The notes: generated by a model from the sequence alone, not told the origin. A stretch of DNA of 64,000 bases from SCUB01 sp041918675 (GCA_041918675.1 JAYRVF010000014.1:434001-498000); one strand, 5' to 3'; counted from the stretch's first letter, positions 18,086 to 27,282 are shown. Numbers and translations: made by a program.

Positions 18086-19395
18086 CGTGGGTTCAGGCGG
18101 ATCGCGACCGATCGGGCGTGCGCGTCAAGGCCTTCGGCCTGGCCGAGCGTCATGGCGGAAGCGCCGAGCACCCTGAGCTGGTCGGCGCCGCATTTGAGAA
18201 TCGACGTTCGCTTCATGAAGTCAAGCACGCCAAGGCCCGACGAGAACCGCGCCGAACGCGCCGTCGGCAACACGTGGTTCGATCCGCCGACATAATCGCC
18301 GATGGCCTCGGGCGTGTGACCGCCGAGAAAGATCGCGCCGGCGTTGCGGACGCGGCCGGCCAGCGCCTCCGGATCGGCGGTCATGATCTCCACATGCTCG
18401 GCGGCGAGCGCGTCGGCGAGCCGGGGAGCCTCGTCGAGCGAACGCACGCTGATGATCGCGCCGAAATCCTCCCACGAGGCGCGCGCGATCGCGGCGCGCG
18501 GCAGGGTCGCGAGCTGGGCCTCGACGGCGCGCGCGACGGCGTCGGCAAGACCGCCGTCATCGGTGATCAGGATGGATTGGGCGCTGGCGTCGTGCTCGGC
18601 CTGGGCGAGGAGATCGGCCGCGATCCAGTCGGGGTTGGCGGTCCCGTCGGCGATGACGAGCACCTCCGAGGGTCCCGCGATCATGTCGATGCCGACCCGG
18701 CCGAAGACGAGCCGCTTGGCGGCCGCGACGAAGGCGTTGCCGGGGCCGACGATCTTGGCCACCGGCGCGATGGTCGCGGTTCCGTAGGCGAGCGCGGCGA
18801 TCGCCTGGGCGCCGCCGACGCGGTAGATCTCGCTGACGCCGGCAAGGCTCGCCGCCGCCAGCACCAGCGGATTGAGCACGCCTCGGGGCGCGGGCACGAC
18901 CATGGCGACGCGCGGCACGCCGGCGACCACCGCCGGCACCGCGTTCATCAGCACCGAGGACGGATAGGCCGCCGACCCGCCGGGCACATAGAGCCCGACC
19001 GCCTCGATCGCGGTCCAGCGCGCGCCGAGCTCGACGCCGAGCGCGTCGGTGAAGCGGTCGTCCTTCGGCAACTGGCGGCGATGAAAAGTCTCGATCCGGT
19101 CGCGCGCGACCTTCAGCGCGTCGATGAGATCGGGCGCGCACGCGCCAACGGCGCTCGCGATCTCGCCGGCGGTGACTCGCATCGTCGCCGGCGTCAGTTC
19201 GACATGATCGAACCGGCGCGTCGCGTCCAACACCGCCGCGTCGCCGCGCCTGACGACGTCGGCGATGATCTCGCGCGCCGCGGCCTCGACATCGGCGACC
19301 GTCTCGCGCTTCTGCGCGAGCAAGCCGGCGAAATCCGCGTCGAAACTGACATCGCGGCTGTCGAGGCGCAGCGGCATCGGGTCGTCCCAAGGCAT
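18082..19395 (-). CDS. hisD: Histidinol dehydrogenase
   Basis: 437 residues from ATG 19395; a TTG at 19407 would add four residues. HisD catalyses the last two steps of histidine synthesis, L-histidinol to L-histidine with NAD+. Landmarks are VPGGSAAYPSSVLMNAVPA, GPGNAFVAAAKR, the zinc and active-site region IAGPSEVLVIAD then AQAEHDASAQSILIT, and the C-terminal GGHTPEAIGDYVGGSNHVLPT. It is not in a his operon; the company of UPF0262 and the phosphatase is usual in Rhizobiales. Confidence 0.97.
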   Translation of the reverse strand: MPWDDPMPLRLDSRDVSFDADFAGLLAQKRETVADVEAAAREIIADVVRRGDAAVLDATRRFDHVELTPATMRVTAGEIASAVGACAPDLIDALKVARDRIETFHRRQLPKDDRFTDALGVELGARWTAIEAVGLYVPGGSAAYPSSVLMNAVPAVVAGVPRVAMVVPAPRGVLNPLVLAAASLAGVSEIYRVGGAQAIAALAYGTATIAPVAKIVGPGNAFVAAAKRLVFGRVGIDMIAGPSEVLVIADGTANPDWIAADLLAQAEHDASAQSILITDDGGLADAVARAVEAQLATLPRAAIARASWEDFGAIISVRSLDEAPRLADALAAEHVEIMTADPEALAGRVRNAGAIFLGGHTPEAIGDYVGGSNHVLPTARSARFSSGLGVLDFMKRTSILKCGADQLRVLGASAMTLGQAEGLDAHARSVAIRLNPR

Positions 19396-19847
19396 TGATC
19401 CGCGCAACAGCGGTGGCCGGCGGATCGGTTTATTAAGATACTGATATAACGGATGATTTCGTCTGTCGACAGACCGATCGACGAGCTCATCCGCATGGGT
19501 GCGCCCGCCCTTCTAGTGCATGGCGCGGAAAAGTGCGACGCACTTTTCCGATAGCCGCGTGTACGAAGCCGGGAAAATCGATCGCGCGGATGAATTCGGA
19601 TCGATGGTCCCACATGAGCTGGGGCTCGGCCCGCGCCGGGAAATTCGTTTCGCCGGCAAGTTCATCCGCCGATTCAAGGCGTTGGCGAGGTTGGCGGAAT
19701 GCGGGTCCACGTGACGCCGATCCCCGACGCGCGTCCCTTTGCCGGCCCCGGCCCTCGGGCGCTGGTGCCTATGACGCCGATCAAGTCAGATCGTCGAGAT
19801 CACGCGCAATGCGCTGGCTCGTGGACATCGGCGCGCGGCGGCCCCGA
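19396..19847. other. Intergenic region between hisD and murA
   Basis: About 450 bp with no supportable gene. In many Rhizobiales a DUF2948 gene lies here; I see no trace of one in any frame. The region does hold a perfect dyad (19527-19549, listed separately). A 64-codon plus-strand frame from 19520 begins inside that dyad and looks spurious. Confidence 0.6.
19527..19549. repeat. Perfect 11-bp inverted repeat (GGAAAAGTGCG-A-CGCACTTTTCC)
   Basis: Two 11-bp arms with a single central base, in an intergenic setting. This resembles the GGAAAAGTG...CACTTTTCC palindromes scattered through Rhizobiales genomes. It has no following T-run on either strand, so it is not a classical terminator. Confidence 0.8.
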
Positions 19848-21137
19848 TCATCCGGTGATGCGCTCGATGCTCGCGCCGCATGCGGACAGCTTGTCTTCCA
19901 GCCGCTCGAAGCCGCGATCGAGGTGATAGACGCGGTTGACGATGGTCTCACCCTCCGCGCCGAGACCGGCGATCACCAACGAGACGGACGCGCGCAAGTC
20001 GGTCGCCATCACCGGAGCCCCGCGCAAACGCTCGACGCCCTCGATGGTCGCCTTCTGGCCGTCGAGATGTATATGCGCGCCGAGCCGCGCCAGTTCCTGC
20101 ACGTGCATGAAGCGATTTTCGAAGATCGTCTCGGTGATATGCGAGGTGCCGCGCGCGCGGCACATCAGCGCCATCAATTGCGCCTGCAGGTCGGTCGGAA
20201 ATCCCGGGTACGGAGCGGTGACGATATCGACGGGATCGAGACCGGCGCCGTTGCGCGCGACGCGGACGCCTTCATTATTGACGGTGACCGAGGCACCCGT
20301 CGCCGCGATCACGTCAAACGCGGTCCGCAGCAATTCGGCCCGCGCGCCCTGAAGCTGCACGTCGCCGCCGGTCATCGCCACCGCCATCGCGTAGGTTCCG
20401 GTTTCGATGCGGTCGGGCAGCACGGTGTGACGCGTGCCGCCGAGCCGGTCGACGCCTTCGATGACGATCCGCGGCGTGCCGGCGCCGGAAATCCGCGCGC
20501 CCATCTTGTTGAGGCAGTCGGCGACGTCGGTGATCTCCGGTTCGCAGGCCGCGTTGGTGATGATGGTGGTGCCCCTGGCGAGAACCGCGGCCATGAGCGC
20601 GGTGTGGGTGCCGCTGACCGTCACCTTGGGAAAGTCGATCGCCGCGCCCGTGAGCCCCTTCGGCGCGCGCGCCAGGACATAGCCGCCGTCGATCTCGATC
20701 TCGGCGCCGAGGCGTTCCATGGCCATGATCAGGAGATCGACCGGCCGCGTGCCGATGGCGCAGCCACCGGGCAGCGACACGCGCGCCTCGCCCATGCGCG
20801 CGACCAGCGGGCCGATCACCCAGAAGCCCGCCCGCATCCGCGACACCAGCTCATAGGGCGCGGTCGTGTCGATGATGTTGGCGGCCGAGATGTGCAGCGT
20901 CTGGCCTTGATATTCGCCGTCGCCGGGCCGCTTGCCGCCGACCATGATGTCGACGCCGTGATTGCCGAGGATGCGTTGCAGGAGCCCGACATCGGCCAGG
21001 CGCGGCACATTGTCGAGGATCACCGTCTGATCGGTGAGCAGGCTCGCGGTCATCAAGGGCAGCGCGGCGTTCTTGGCCCCCGAAATCGGGATCGTCCCAT
21101 TGAGACGATTGCCGCCCACGATGCGAATTCGGTCCAT
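19848..21137 (-). CDS. murA: UDP-N-acetylglucosamine 1-carboxyvinyltransferase
   Basis: 429 residues, the normal length. MurA transfers enolpyruvate from PEP to UDP-GlcNAc, the first committed step of peptidoglycan synthesis. It starts MDRIRIVGGNRLNGTIPISGAKNAALP. The active-site loop reads LPGGCAIGTRPVDLL near residue 118 and contains the catalytic cysteine that is the fosfomycin target in other bacteria. Two inverse alpha/beta domains and the C-terminal RAHYHLDRG-like ending (VYHLDRGFERLEDKL) are present. The gene is followed, across a 450-bp spacer, by hisD. Confidence 0.98.
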   Translation of the reverse strand: MDRIRIVGGNRLNGTIPISGAKNAALPLMTASLLTDQTVILDNVPRLADVGLLQRILGNHGVDIMVGGKRPGDGEYQGQTLHISAANIIDTTAPYELVSRMRAGFWVIGPLVARMGEARVSLPGGCAIGTRPVDLLIMAMERLGAEIEIDGGYVLARAPKGLTGAAIDFPKVTVSGTHTALMAAVLARGTTIITNAACEPEITDVADCLNKMGARISGAGTPRIVIEGVDRLGGTRHTVLPDRIETGTYAMAVAMTGGDVQLQGARAELLRTAFDVIAATGASVTVNNEGVRVARNGAGLDPVDIVTAPYPGFPTDLQAQLMALMCRARGTSHITETIFENRFMHVQELARLGAHIHLDGQKATIEGVERLRGAPVMATDLRASVSLVIAGLGAEGETIVNRVYHLDRGFERLEDKLSACGASIERITG

Positions 21138-21239
21138 TCGGCGCAGCCCCTGCCGGTTTTCGGGCTGCTTCGCAGAATGGTCGGCGAATGTAAAGAAGCC
21201 CTTGGTCTCGATTTTCAGCCCTTTGCGGCGAAAGTCGGG

Positions 21240-21437
21240 TCATTCCGTCGCCAAATCCCCAGGCCGCGCGCGGCCGGGCTCCTGGTCGGGCGCGGGACAC
21301 GGCTCCTCGCCGAGCGGTTTTTCGCTCTGGCTCCGCCGCCTCGCCTGTTCCTTGCGTCGTCGCAGGTTCTCGCGCAAGGCGGCCGAGAGCCGCTCCCGGC
21401 GGCCTTCCAGATCGCTCCTCGTCGGTGTCCTGGTCAT
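21240..21437 (-). CDS. Small conserved hypothetical protein (basic, Arg-rich)
   Basis: A 65-residue protein with an R-x-x-R-L-x-x-A-L-R-E-N-L-R-R-R-K-x-Q-A-R-x-R core, a pattern I recognise from short unannotated Rhizobiales proteins. It is predicted to be one long basic helix followed by a disordered Pro/Gly-rich tail. It lies about 100 bp upstream of murA in the same direction. Function unknown; nucleic-acid or ribosome association would fit the charge but is inference. Confidence 0.6.
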   Translation of the reverse strand: MTRTPTRSDLEGRRERLSAALRENLRRRKEQARRRSQSEKPLGEEPCPAPDQEPGRARPGDLATE

Positions 21438-21632
21438 CGCCCAAGGCTAGAGCAACATGACGAAAGATGTGAAGCGCTTTCGCGGCGCCGCGTTCGAGGG
21501 CGCGATCGAAAGGCCCCGAGAGCCCCCTCGCGCCGCGATTTCGGCTTGCTTGGGGTGAGCCCCGCCCCGGTCCCGGGCGCGCCGGCGATGCTTGCGCCTC
21601 CCCCCGGCTTATCGTAAGGATCGCCCACTTTT

Positions 21633-21659
21633 CGATGGAATTATCCCATGATTCCATCG
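21633..21659. repeat. Perfect 9-bp inverted repeat upstream of tRNA-Thr
   Basis: CGATGGAAT at 21633-21641 and ATTCCATCG at 21651-21659 are separated by 9 bases. It ends 12 bases before the tRNA-Thr 5' end. No T-run follows on either strand, so an operator or an RNA hairpin in the tRNA leader is more likely than a terminator. Confidence 0.75.
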
Positions 21660-21671
21660 GGCACTGGCGCC

Positions 21672-21746
<75 letters not shown>

Positions 21747-21850
21747 TTCCCTAGAATCCGCATCGCCAAGCGGCTGAATTCTCCCTCGATCCCGACACCG
21801 GCGATGCGTCGACGCGCCGGAGCCCGCGTTCGGCCGGCATTGGCCGCCAA

Positions 21851-22150
21851 TCAGGAATTGAATTCGGTGAGCAGTTGCGCCCACAGCAGCGCGAACCCGA
21901 CGAGACCGGCGCAGCCGAGACCGAGCGCGAGAGGGACCTTGTCGCCCTTGGCGGCGAACATCAGCGCCGGAAACGTCAGCGCGAAATAGACCGCTCCGAG
22001 CGGCATCACCGCGACCCATTGAAAGCCGCTGCCGTCACCCACCGGAAGCTGGGCGATGGCATAAAACGTATAGAGCCAGAACAACGTGCCCGCGCACGCG
22101 ACGGCCAACGCCGCGATACGGGTCAATGACCAATGCATGGCGTTTTCCAT
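21851..22150 (-). CDS. Small integral membrane protein of unknown function
   Basis: 99 residues with three hydrophobic segments at about 10-32, 45-66 and 73-93: IAALAVACAGTLFWLY, WVAVMPLGAVYFALTFPALMFA and LALGLGCAGLVGFALLW. The last two are joined by a short loop, AKGDKVP. I do not recognise the family. It sits between tRNA-Thr and the alkyl-DHAP-synthase-like gene, 66 bp after the latter's stop and in the same direction, so it may be the last gene of the TetR-glpD operon. Confidence 0.6.
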   Translation of the reverse strand: MENAMHWSLTRIAALAVACAGTLFWLYTFYAIAQLPVGDGSGFQWVAVMPLGAVYFALTFPALMFAAKGDKVPLALGLGCAGLVGFALLWAQLLTEFNS

Positions 22151-22216
22151 GGATTTATCCTTCCGGCGATTGAAACCGCGCGCGTAGCCCTTGGTCGCGG
22201 GCAGGAACGCGAAGGT

Positions 22217-23890
22217 TCACCCATCGTCCTCGTCGAGCCCGGTCAGGCCCGACACCAGCACATGCTCGGGATCGAGCGCGCGCTTGACGGCGCGCAGAAC
22301 GTCCATCGCGGGTTCGCCCTTTTCCTCGGCGAGCCAGCGGCGATGTTCGAGGCCGACGCCGTGGTGGTGGCTGAGCGTGCCGCCGTTTTTCCGCAGCGCG
22401 TCCATCGCCGCGATCTTGATCTCGCGCCATTGCGCGACCTCCTCGCCGACGCGGCGCGGAAACACCACGGTGAAATAGAGACTCGCGCCGTCGCGATAGG
22501 CATGGCTGACATGGCAGAGCACGACGCCGCGCGCGCCGGGCGCGGGCATCACGCGCGCCATGGCCGAAAGGGTCGCGGCGCGGGTCGCGCGGTAAAGCGG
22601 GTCCAGCCGCGACCAGGTCGTCGCGGTCTCGAAGGTTTCGACGCCGATGCCGCGATCGAGCAGCGCGTCGCGCAGATGCGGTCCGTGATAGCGGCCCTCG
22701 CGCCAGCGCCGCCCCGGCCCCGCCCCGGCCGCGAGGCCGCCATGGGCGCGCACGAGCCGCTCGACGCCGGCGCGCGTCGCGGCGACTTCCCTCGCCTCGC
22801 CTTCATAACTCGCCGTGAGGAACGTGAATGTCGCCGGCATGCCGCGCCAGCGGAGATAGGCGTCCGCCAGGCGCGGCTTCACCGACCCGCGCGCGCCGAG
22901 CGCGGCAAACTCCCTCAGAAAGCGCGTTTCGTCCTCGTCGGAGAGGCGCAGCATCGCCGGATCGAGCCCGGCCGCGCGGGCAAGACGAATGACCTCGGCG
23001 CCGCTTTCGAAATCCGGCATGACGTAGCCGCGATCGTCCACCACCGACGGCGCCGACCGCAGCCGGAAGGTCGCCTCGGTGATGACGCCGAACGCGCCTT
23101 CGGAGCCGACGACGAGATCGCCGAGGCGCGGGCCGGCCGCGCTCGCCGGCCACTCTTCCGTGTTCCAGACGCCGCGCGGCGTGACCACGCGCGCCGAGAC
23201 GAACCAGTCCCGCGCGCGGCCGTAGCGTCCCGAATGCTGGCCCGAGCCGCTCGCCGCGATCCAGCCGCCAAGCGTCGATCCCTCGAAGCTCTGCGGATAG
23301 TGGCCGAGCACGAAACCTTGCGCGCGCAGCGCGGCGTCGAGCGCCGGACCGCGAATGCCCGCCTCGGCGCGGCCACGCGCGTCGCGCGGCGCGACGGCAA
23401 GGAGGCGCGACAGGTGGACGAGGTCGAGGCTGACGAGCGGCGCTCCCCGCGCGAGCGCGGGATCGAGCCCGCCGACCACGCTGGTGCCGCCCCCCGCCGG
23501 AATGATCTTGAGGCCGTGACGCGCGGCCGCGCGCAGGATGGTCTCGACGTCGCCCGCGTCGCGCGGCCGGGCGACGCCGTCGACGGCAAGCCCGACGCGT
23601 CCCGAACGGCGCGCGATCATGTCGGCGTAGCCGAAGCCGAGCGAATGATGGGCGCGGTCGAGCGGCGCGAGGCCGATGCAATCCTTGCCGAGCGCGGCGA
23701 TCGCGTCCGCGCCGAGCCGGCTTGGCGGAACGCTCGCCGCGTCGAAGGCGGCCGCCGGCGTCGAGGCAAGACGGCCAAGCCCGAACACGCGCGCGAGCCA
23801 GGCCTCCGCGCCGTACCGTCCGGCCAGCGGATCGGCATGCGCCGCCACGCGCCATCGGCCGAACTCTCCTTCGCGCGCCTCCGCCATCAT
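22217..23890 (-). CDS. FAD-binding oxidase, alkyldihydroxyacetonephosphate synthase-like
   Basis: About 557 residues. The VAO/PCMH-type FAD domain shows IIPAGGGTSVVGG near residue 140 and QSFEGSTLGGWIAASGSGQHSGRYG near 215, then VVGSEGAFGVITEA. Near the C-terminus SHHHGVGLEHRRW matches the conserved histidine loop that is catalytic in alkylglycerone-phosphate (ether lipid) synthase. In eukaryotes that enzyme swaps the acyl group of acyl-DHAP for a fatty alcohol; the bacterial homologues are largely unassigned. ATG 23890 overlaps the lipid kinase stop (TGATG). Next to a lipid kinase and a G3P dehydrogenase, a role in ether or unusual glycerolipids is plausible but inferred. Confidence 0.82.
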   Translation of the reverse strand: MMAEAREGEFGRWRVAAHADPLAGRYGAEAWLARVFGLGRLASTPAAAFDAASVPPSRLGADAIAALGKDCIGLAPLDRAHHSLGFGYADMIARRSGRVGLAVDGVARPRDAGDVETILRAAARHGLKIIPAGGGTSVVGGLDPALARGAPLVSLDLVHLSRLLAVAPRDARGRAEAGIRGPALDAALRAQGFVLGHYPQSFEGSTLGGWIAASGSGQHSGRYGRARDWFVSARVVTPRGVWNTEEWPASAAGPRLGDLVVGSEGAFGVITEATFRLRSAPSVVDDRGYVMPDFESGAEVIRLARAAGLDPAMLRLSDEDETRFLREFAALGARGSVKPRLADAYLRWRGMPATFTFLTASYEGEAREVAATRAGVERLVRAHGGLAAGAGPGRRWREGRYHGPHLRDALLDRGIGVETFETATTWSRLDPLYRATRAATLSAMARVMPAPGARGVVLCHVSHAYRDGASLYFTVVFPRRVGEEVAQWREIKIAAMDALRKNGGTLSHHHGVGLEHRRWLAEEKGEPAMDVLRAVKRALDPEHVLVSGLTGLDEDDG

Positions 23891-24831
23891 CAGCACCGCA
23901 GATTGAGCGCGCCCGGCAGCACCTCGAACGAGGCCGGCAGGCGGCCGGGCGACTCTCCGTCGATCTCAAGCAGCACGGGATCGTCCCGCCCGTCGGTCGC
24001 CGCCGGAACCACGTCGATCCTGCGCCCGCGCATGACGCGGACCGCGGGATGGTTCACATGCGCGCCGGTATAGACGAGGTTCATCGCCGCGACGAGCTCG
24101 CGCTTGTTTCGGCCGCGCACGATGATGATCTCGAAGACGCCGTCGTCGGGCTCGGCGTCGGGCGCGATCAACATGCCGCCGCCGAAATAGCGGCCATTGG
24201 CGACGACGACTGTCGCGATCGGCCCAAGCTCGATGTCGACGCCGTCGACCTTCAAGCCGACCGAGGGGAAACGGTAGCGCAGCAATTCCTTGACGCTGTG
24301 AAAATGAAACAGCGCCCGTTCGCCGAGCAGCCGCCGCGATAGCGTGGCGTCGTTGACCGCGCGGGAGGTGGCGCCGGAAAGGCCGAGGCTCGCGATATTG
24401 TTGAAGTGACGCAGCGCCGGGCGGCCCACGTCGTCGACGAAGCTCAGCCGGCCGAGATCGATCCGCCGCGTCGCGCCGCCGGCGAGCCGCGCGCAGGCCG
24501 CGTCAACTCCTTGGGCGATGCGAAAGGTGCGGCGGAAGTCGCCTCCGGTGCCGTGGGCGACGAAGCCGAAGCTGACGTCGCCGGGTATCGACAGATCGTC
24601 GCGGAAGAGACCGTTGATAGCCTCGTTGATGGTGCCGTCGCCGCCGACCGCGATGACGTCGCGCGCGCCGGCCGCGACCGCCTCGCGCACGAGCCTGGTC
24701 GCCTCGTCGCGCGCGCGCGTGGCGGCAGCCTCGAAGGCGCCGATCGCGTTCCTGATGCGGGCCGCGATGCTCTCCCACTCGCGGCCGGTGCGCCCGCCGG
24801 CCGATCGCGGATTGTAGACGACGAATTTCAC
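23890..24831 (-). CDS. Diacylglycerol/lipid kinase (YegS/DagK_cat family)
   Basis: 313 residues starting at a GTG with GGAGGAAGC immediately upstream. The DAGK catalytic domain opens with YNPRSAGG, and the nucleotide-binding AVGGDGTINEAINGL lies at about residue 60. It contains the family's GTGGDFRRTF segment and a C-terminal beta-rich domain ending in IDGE. It should phosphorylate a lipid hydroxyl such as diacylglycerol or a ceramide-like lipid; the substrate is not predictable. It lies 82 bp after glpD and is coupled by overlap to the alkyl-DHAP-synthase-like gene. Confidence 0.88.
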   Translation of the reverse strand: MKFVVYNPRSAGGRTGREWESIAARIRNAIGAFEAAATRARDEATRLVREAVAAGARDVIAVGGDGTINEAINGLFRDDLSIPGDVSFGFVAHGTGGDFRRTFRIAQGVDAACARLAGGATRRIDLGRLSFVDDVGRPALRHFNNIASLGLSGATSRAVNDATLSRRLLGERALFHFHSVKELLRYRFPSVGLKVDGVDIELGPIATVVVANGRYFGGGMLIAPDAEPDDGVFEIIIVRGRNKRELVAAMNLVYTGAHVNHPAVRVMRGRRIDVVPAATDGRDDPVLLEIDGESPGRLPASFEVLPGALNLRC

Positions 24832-24913
24832 GCTTCCTCCCGCTTCCTCCCGGCGCGCTTCTTCTTTTTTGAAATGTCGCTTCCGAGACGACCATTGCCT
24901 TGAGACACGCCTC

Positions 24914-26533
24914 CTAGAACATCGCCGCCGTCGCCGCGATTTCGCGCGCGACCCGCTCTTCGGACCAGCCGAGTTCCTTTCCCATCAGCGCGGCCGCCCA
25001 CGACAGCACCGCCCGCGTCGGCTGGCCGAGCGCGCCAAGCGCGGTGCGCCGCATCACCACGTCGGCGAGCCGCAACGCCATTTCGTGACGCACGGCGTGG
25101 ACGATCTCGGCCGCGGTCGTGGTCAGGCCCGGCGCCAGCGGCTCGATCGCCTGCTCGCCCGCGTCAAGCACGCGGTCCATGCGCCCGCCATAGGAGTGCC
25201 GCCATTCGCGGTAGATCGGACGCGGCACCCGCGCGAACGGTCCCGACGGCTCGGTGGCGAAGAAGGCGAACGGCACCGCCGGCGCGTAAGGCAGCCGCGC
25301 CACATGCGTCTCGCAATGCCGCGCGCGCCGTCCGAGCCTGGCGGCGATGAGATCGACCGCGCGCTCGGCGACCAGCCGCGAGGTCGTCCACTTGCCGCCG
25401 AGCACGGAGATCAGCCCCTCGCCATCCGCGCCCTGGCCGTGATCGATGATCTCGGCCCGGCGGCTCGCGCGATAGGTCTCCACGGCCGGCGCTCCGTCCT
25501 TGCCGACCAGCGGCCGCAGCGCGGCGTAGGCGTGCAGCACCTGGTCCCTGTCCAGCCGGACCGAGGGCAGGCCGCCACGCACGGCGCCAAGCAACGTCTC
25601 GATGTCGGCTTCCTCCACGCGCACCTCGCCGGGCTCGCCGCCATAGGCGGTGTCGGTCGTGCCGATCAGCGAAACGCCGCGCCAGGGAATGACGAAGACA
25701 TGCGCGCCGCGTCCGGTCACGGCGATCGCGCCCGAGCGCGCGATCGGCGGAACGATGAGATGCGCGCCCTTGGAGCGGATCAAGCGACGGCCCGACGCGG
25801 CGGTCGAGGTCAGGCCGAGGATGCCGTCGACCCAGGGACCGGCCGCGTTGACGACGAGTCCGGCGCGGATATCGAAATCTGCGCCCGTCAATTCGTCGCG
25901 AGCGCGCACGCCGGCGATGCGTCCATTGTCGCGAATGAGACCATTGGCGCGCACGTAATTCGCCGCCGCGGCGCCGTGCTCGACCGCGTCGATCACGCAT
26001 TCGACGCCGATCCGCTCCGGCGAGAGCATCATGCAATCATGATAGACGAAGCCGCCCTTGAGGCCCGTGCCGTCGAGCGCCGGCTCCCGCGCGATCGCCT
26101 CGGCGCGCGTCAGCCAGCGATGGCGCGGCAGCCGCTGTTCGGGATCGAGCGCGCGGTTGCGGTCATAGGCGAGCAGGTCGTAGAGCGAGAGCCCGACCGA
26201 AAACTGGCTTCGCCTGGGCGTGCGCCCCGGGATGACGGGAACAAGGAACGGCATCGGCGAGACCTGATGCGGCGCGATCGCCTGCCAGATCCGGCGCTCC
26301 TTGAGGGATTCGCGCACGACGCGGAATTCGCGGTTTCCCAGATAGCGCACGCCGCCATGCACGAGCTTGGAGGAGCCGGCGCTGGTGCCGCTCGAAAAAT
26401 CCGACATGTCGATGAGCGCGACGACGAGGCCGCGGCGGGCGGCGTCGCGGGCGATGCAGGCACCGGTGATGCCGCCGCCGATGATGACCGCGTCGAAGCG
26501 CGTCCGTTCCAGAGCGGCCAGATCGCGCTTCAC
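24914..26533 (-). CDS. glpD: FAD-dependent glycerol-3-phosphate dehydrogenase
   Basis: 539 residues, the usual GlpD length. It begins with GTG, ten bases after GGAGG. An FAD Rossmann motif VIIGGGITGACIARDAA is at about residue 16, followed by the GlpD signature DFSSGTSAGSSKLVHGGVRYL. Membrane-associated GlpD oxidises sn-glycerol-3-phosphate to DHAP, passing electrons to quinone. DHAP would be the direct precursor for the acyl/alkyl-DHAP chemistry suggested by the gene downstream. No glycerol kinase or facilitator gene is adjacent, which argues for lipid precursor use rather than glycerol catabolism. Confidence 0.93.
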   Translation of the reverse strand: MKRDLAALERTRFDAVIIGGGITGACIARDAARRGLVVALIDMSDFSSGTSAGSSKLVHGGVRYLGNREFRVVRESLKERRIWQAIAPHQVSPMPFLVPVIPGRTPRRSQFSVGLSLYDLLAYDRNRALDPEQRLPRHRWLTRAEAIAREPALDGTGLKGGFVYHDCMMLSPERIGVECVIDAVEHGAAAANYVRANGLIRDNGRIAGVRARDELTGADFDIRAGLVVNAAGPWVDGILGLTSTAASGRRLIRSKGAHLIVPPIARSGAIAVTGRGAHVFVIPWRGVSLIGTTDTAYGGEPGEVRVEEADIETLLGAVRGGLPSVRLDRDQVLHAYAALRPLVGKDGAPAVETYRASRRAEIIDHGQGADGEGLISVLGGKWTTSRLVAERAVDLIAARLGRRARHCETHVARLPYAPAVPFAFFATEPSGPFARVPRPIYREWRHSYGGRMDRVLDAGEQAIEPLAPGLTTTAAEIVHAVRHEMALRLADVVMRRTALGALGQPTRAVLSWAAALMGKELGWSEERVAREIAATAAMF

Positions 26534-26667
26534 GGCGCCGCCTCCAATCCCTCATTGTGTCGAGGGAATGCTATGCCGCCCGGCGGGACGCGGCAATGGC
26601 GCGGCGACGGCGTGGCGGGTGTTGGCGCCGCGCGAAGGCGTCCCGCGTGCGCTGCGGCAAGGCGCGA

Positions 26668-27246
26668 TCAGCGCTGGCCGACGCCCGCGGCCGCCATGAT
26701 CGAAAAAGTCCGCGTGATATCCTTGATCGAGATCGGCTTGTCGGGATCGTACCAACGCGACACCCAGTTGCACATGCCGAGCAGGCCATAGGCGGCGATC
26801 CTCGGATCGATCTCGGAGTTGAACTCGCCCTTCTCCTGGCCCGCGCGGATGAGCTCCATCCAAAGCGCGCTGTAGGCGTCCCACACCGTGCGCAATTCGT
26901 TCATCCGGTCGTCGCCGATGTCGAAATGCTGCTCCTTCAGCGCCACGCTCATCTCGATATAGGAGGGATTGAAGGCGTCGAGATGAATCTCGATCGCCGC
27001 GTGCAGCTTGTTGGCGTTGGAATCGGTCGAGCGGATGATGCGCTGCAGGCTCAGCAGCAACGATCGCGATTGCGGCAGGATGATCTCGAGCAGAATGTCG
27101 CCGCGGTTCTTGAAGTAGTAATAGATGCCCTCGCGCTTGATGCCGACCGCGGCGGCGATATCCTCCATCGAGGTGCGAGCCACGCCATGGCGGGCGAACA
27201 GCTCCGCGGCGCGGCGTAAAATGTCCCTGCGACGGTTTGCCGTCAT
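26668..27246 (-). CDS. TetR/AcrR-family transcriptional regulator
   Basis: 192 residues from ATG 27246, chosen because a strong GGGGGA precedes it by eight bases and it matches the typical MTANRRRDILRRAAELF start. The helix-turn-helix (about 10-55) reads ARHGVARTSMEDIAAAVGIKRE then GIYYYFKNRGD. The C-terminal ligand domain (about 70-190) resembles the KstR2/FadR-like acyl-CoA-binding group in length only. It is divergent from the acyl-CoA dehydrogenase/mutase operon and 134 bp upstream of glpD, so it could control either. Dyads in the 420-bp divergent spacer are candidate operators. Confidence 0.88.
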   Translation of the reverse strand: MTANRRRDILRRAAELFARHGVARTSMEDIAAAVGIKREGIYYYFKNRGDILLEIILPQSRSLLLSLQRIIRSTDSNANKLHAAIEIHLDAFNPSYIEMSVALKEQHFDIGDDRMNELRTVWDAYSALWMELIRAGQEKGEFNSEIDPRIAAYGLLGMCNWVSRWYDPDKPISIKDITRTFSIMAAAGVGQR

Positions 27247-27282
27247 GTCGATATCCCCCTCGTCGCGGCAAGTCCGCAATCT

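Noticed and set aside
19520..19714. 64-codon plus-strand frame starting in the 19527-19549 palindrome
   Set aside because: Its start is created by the palindromic repeat, there is no ribosome-binding site, and the product resembles no protein I know.
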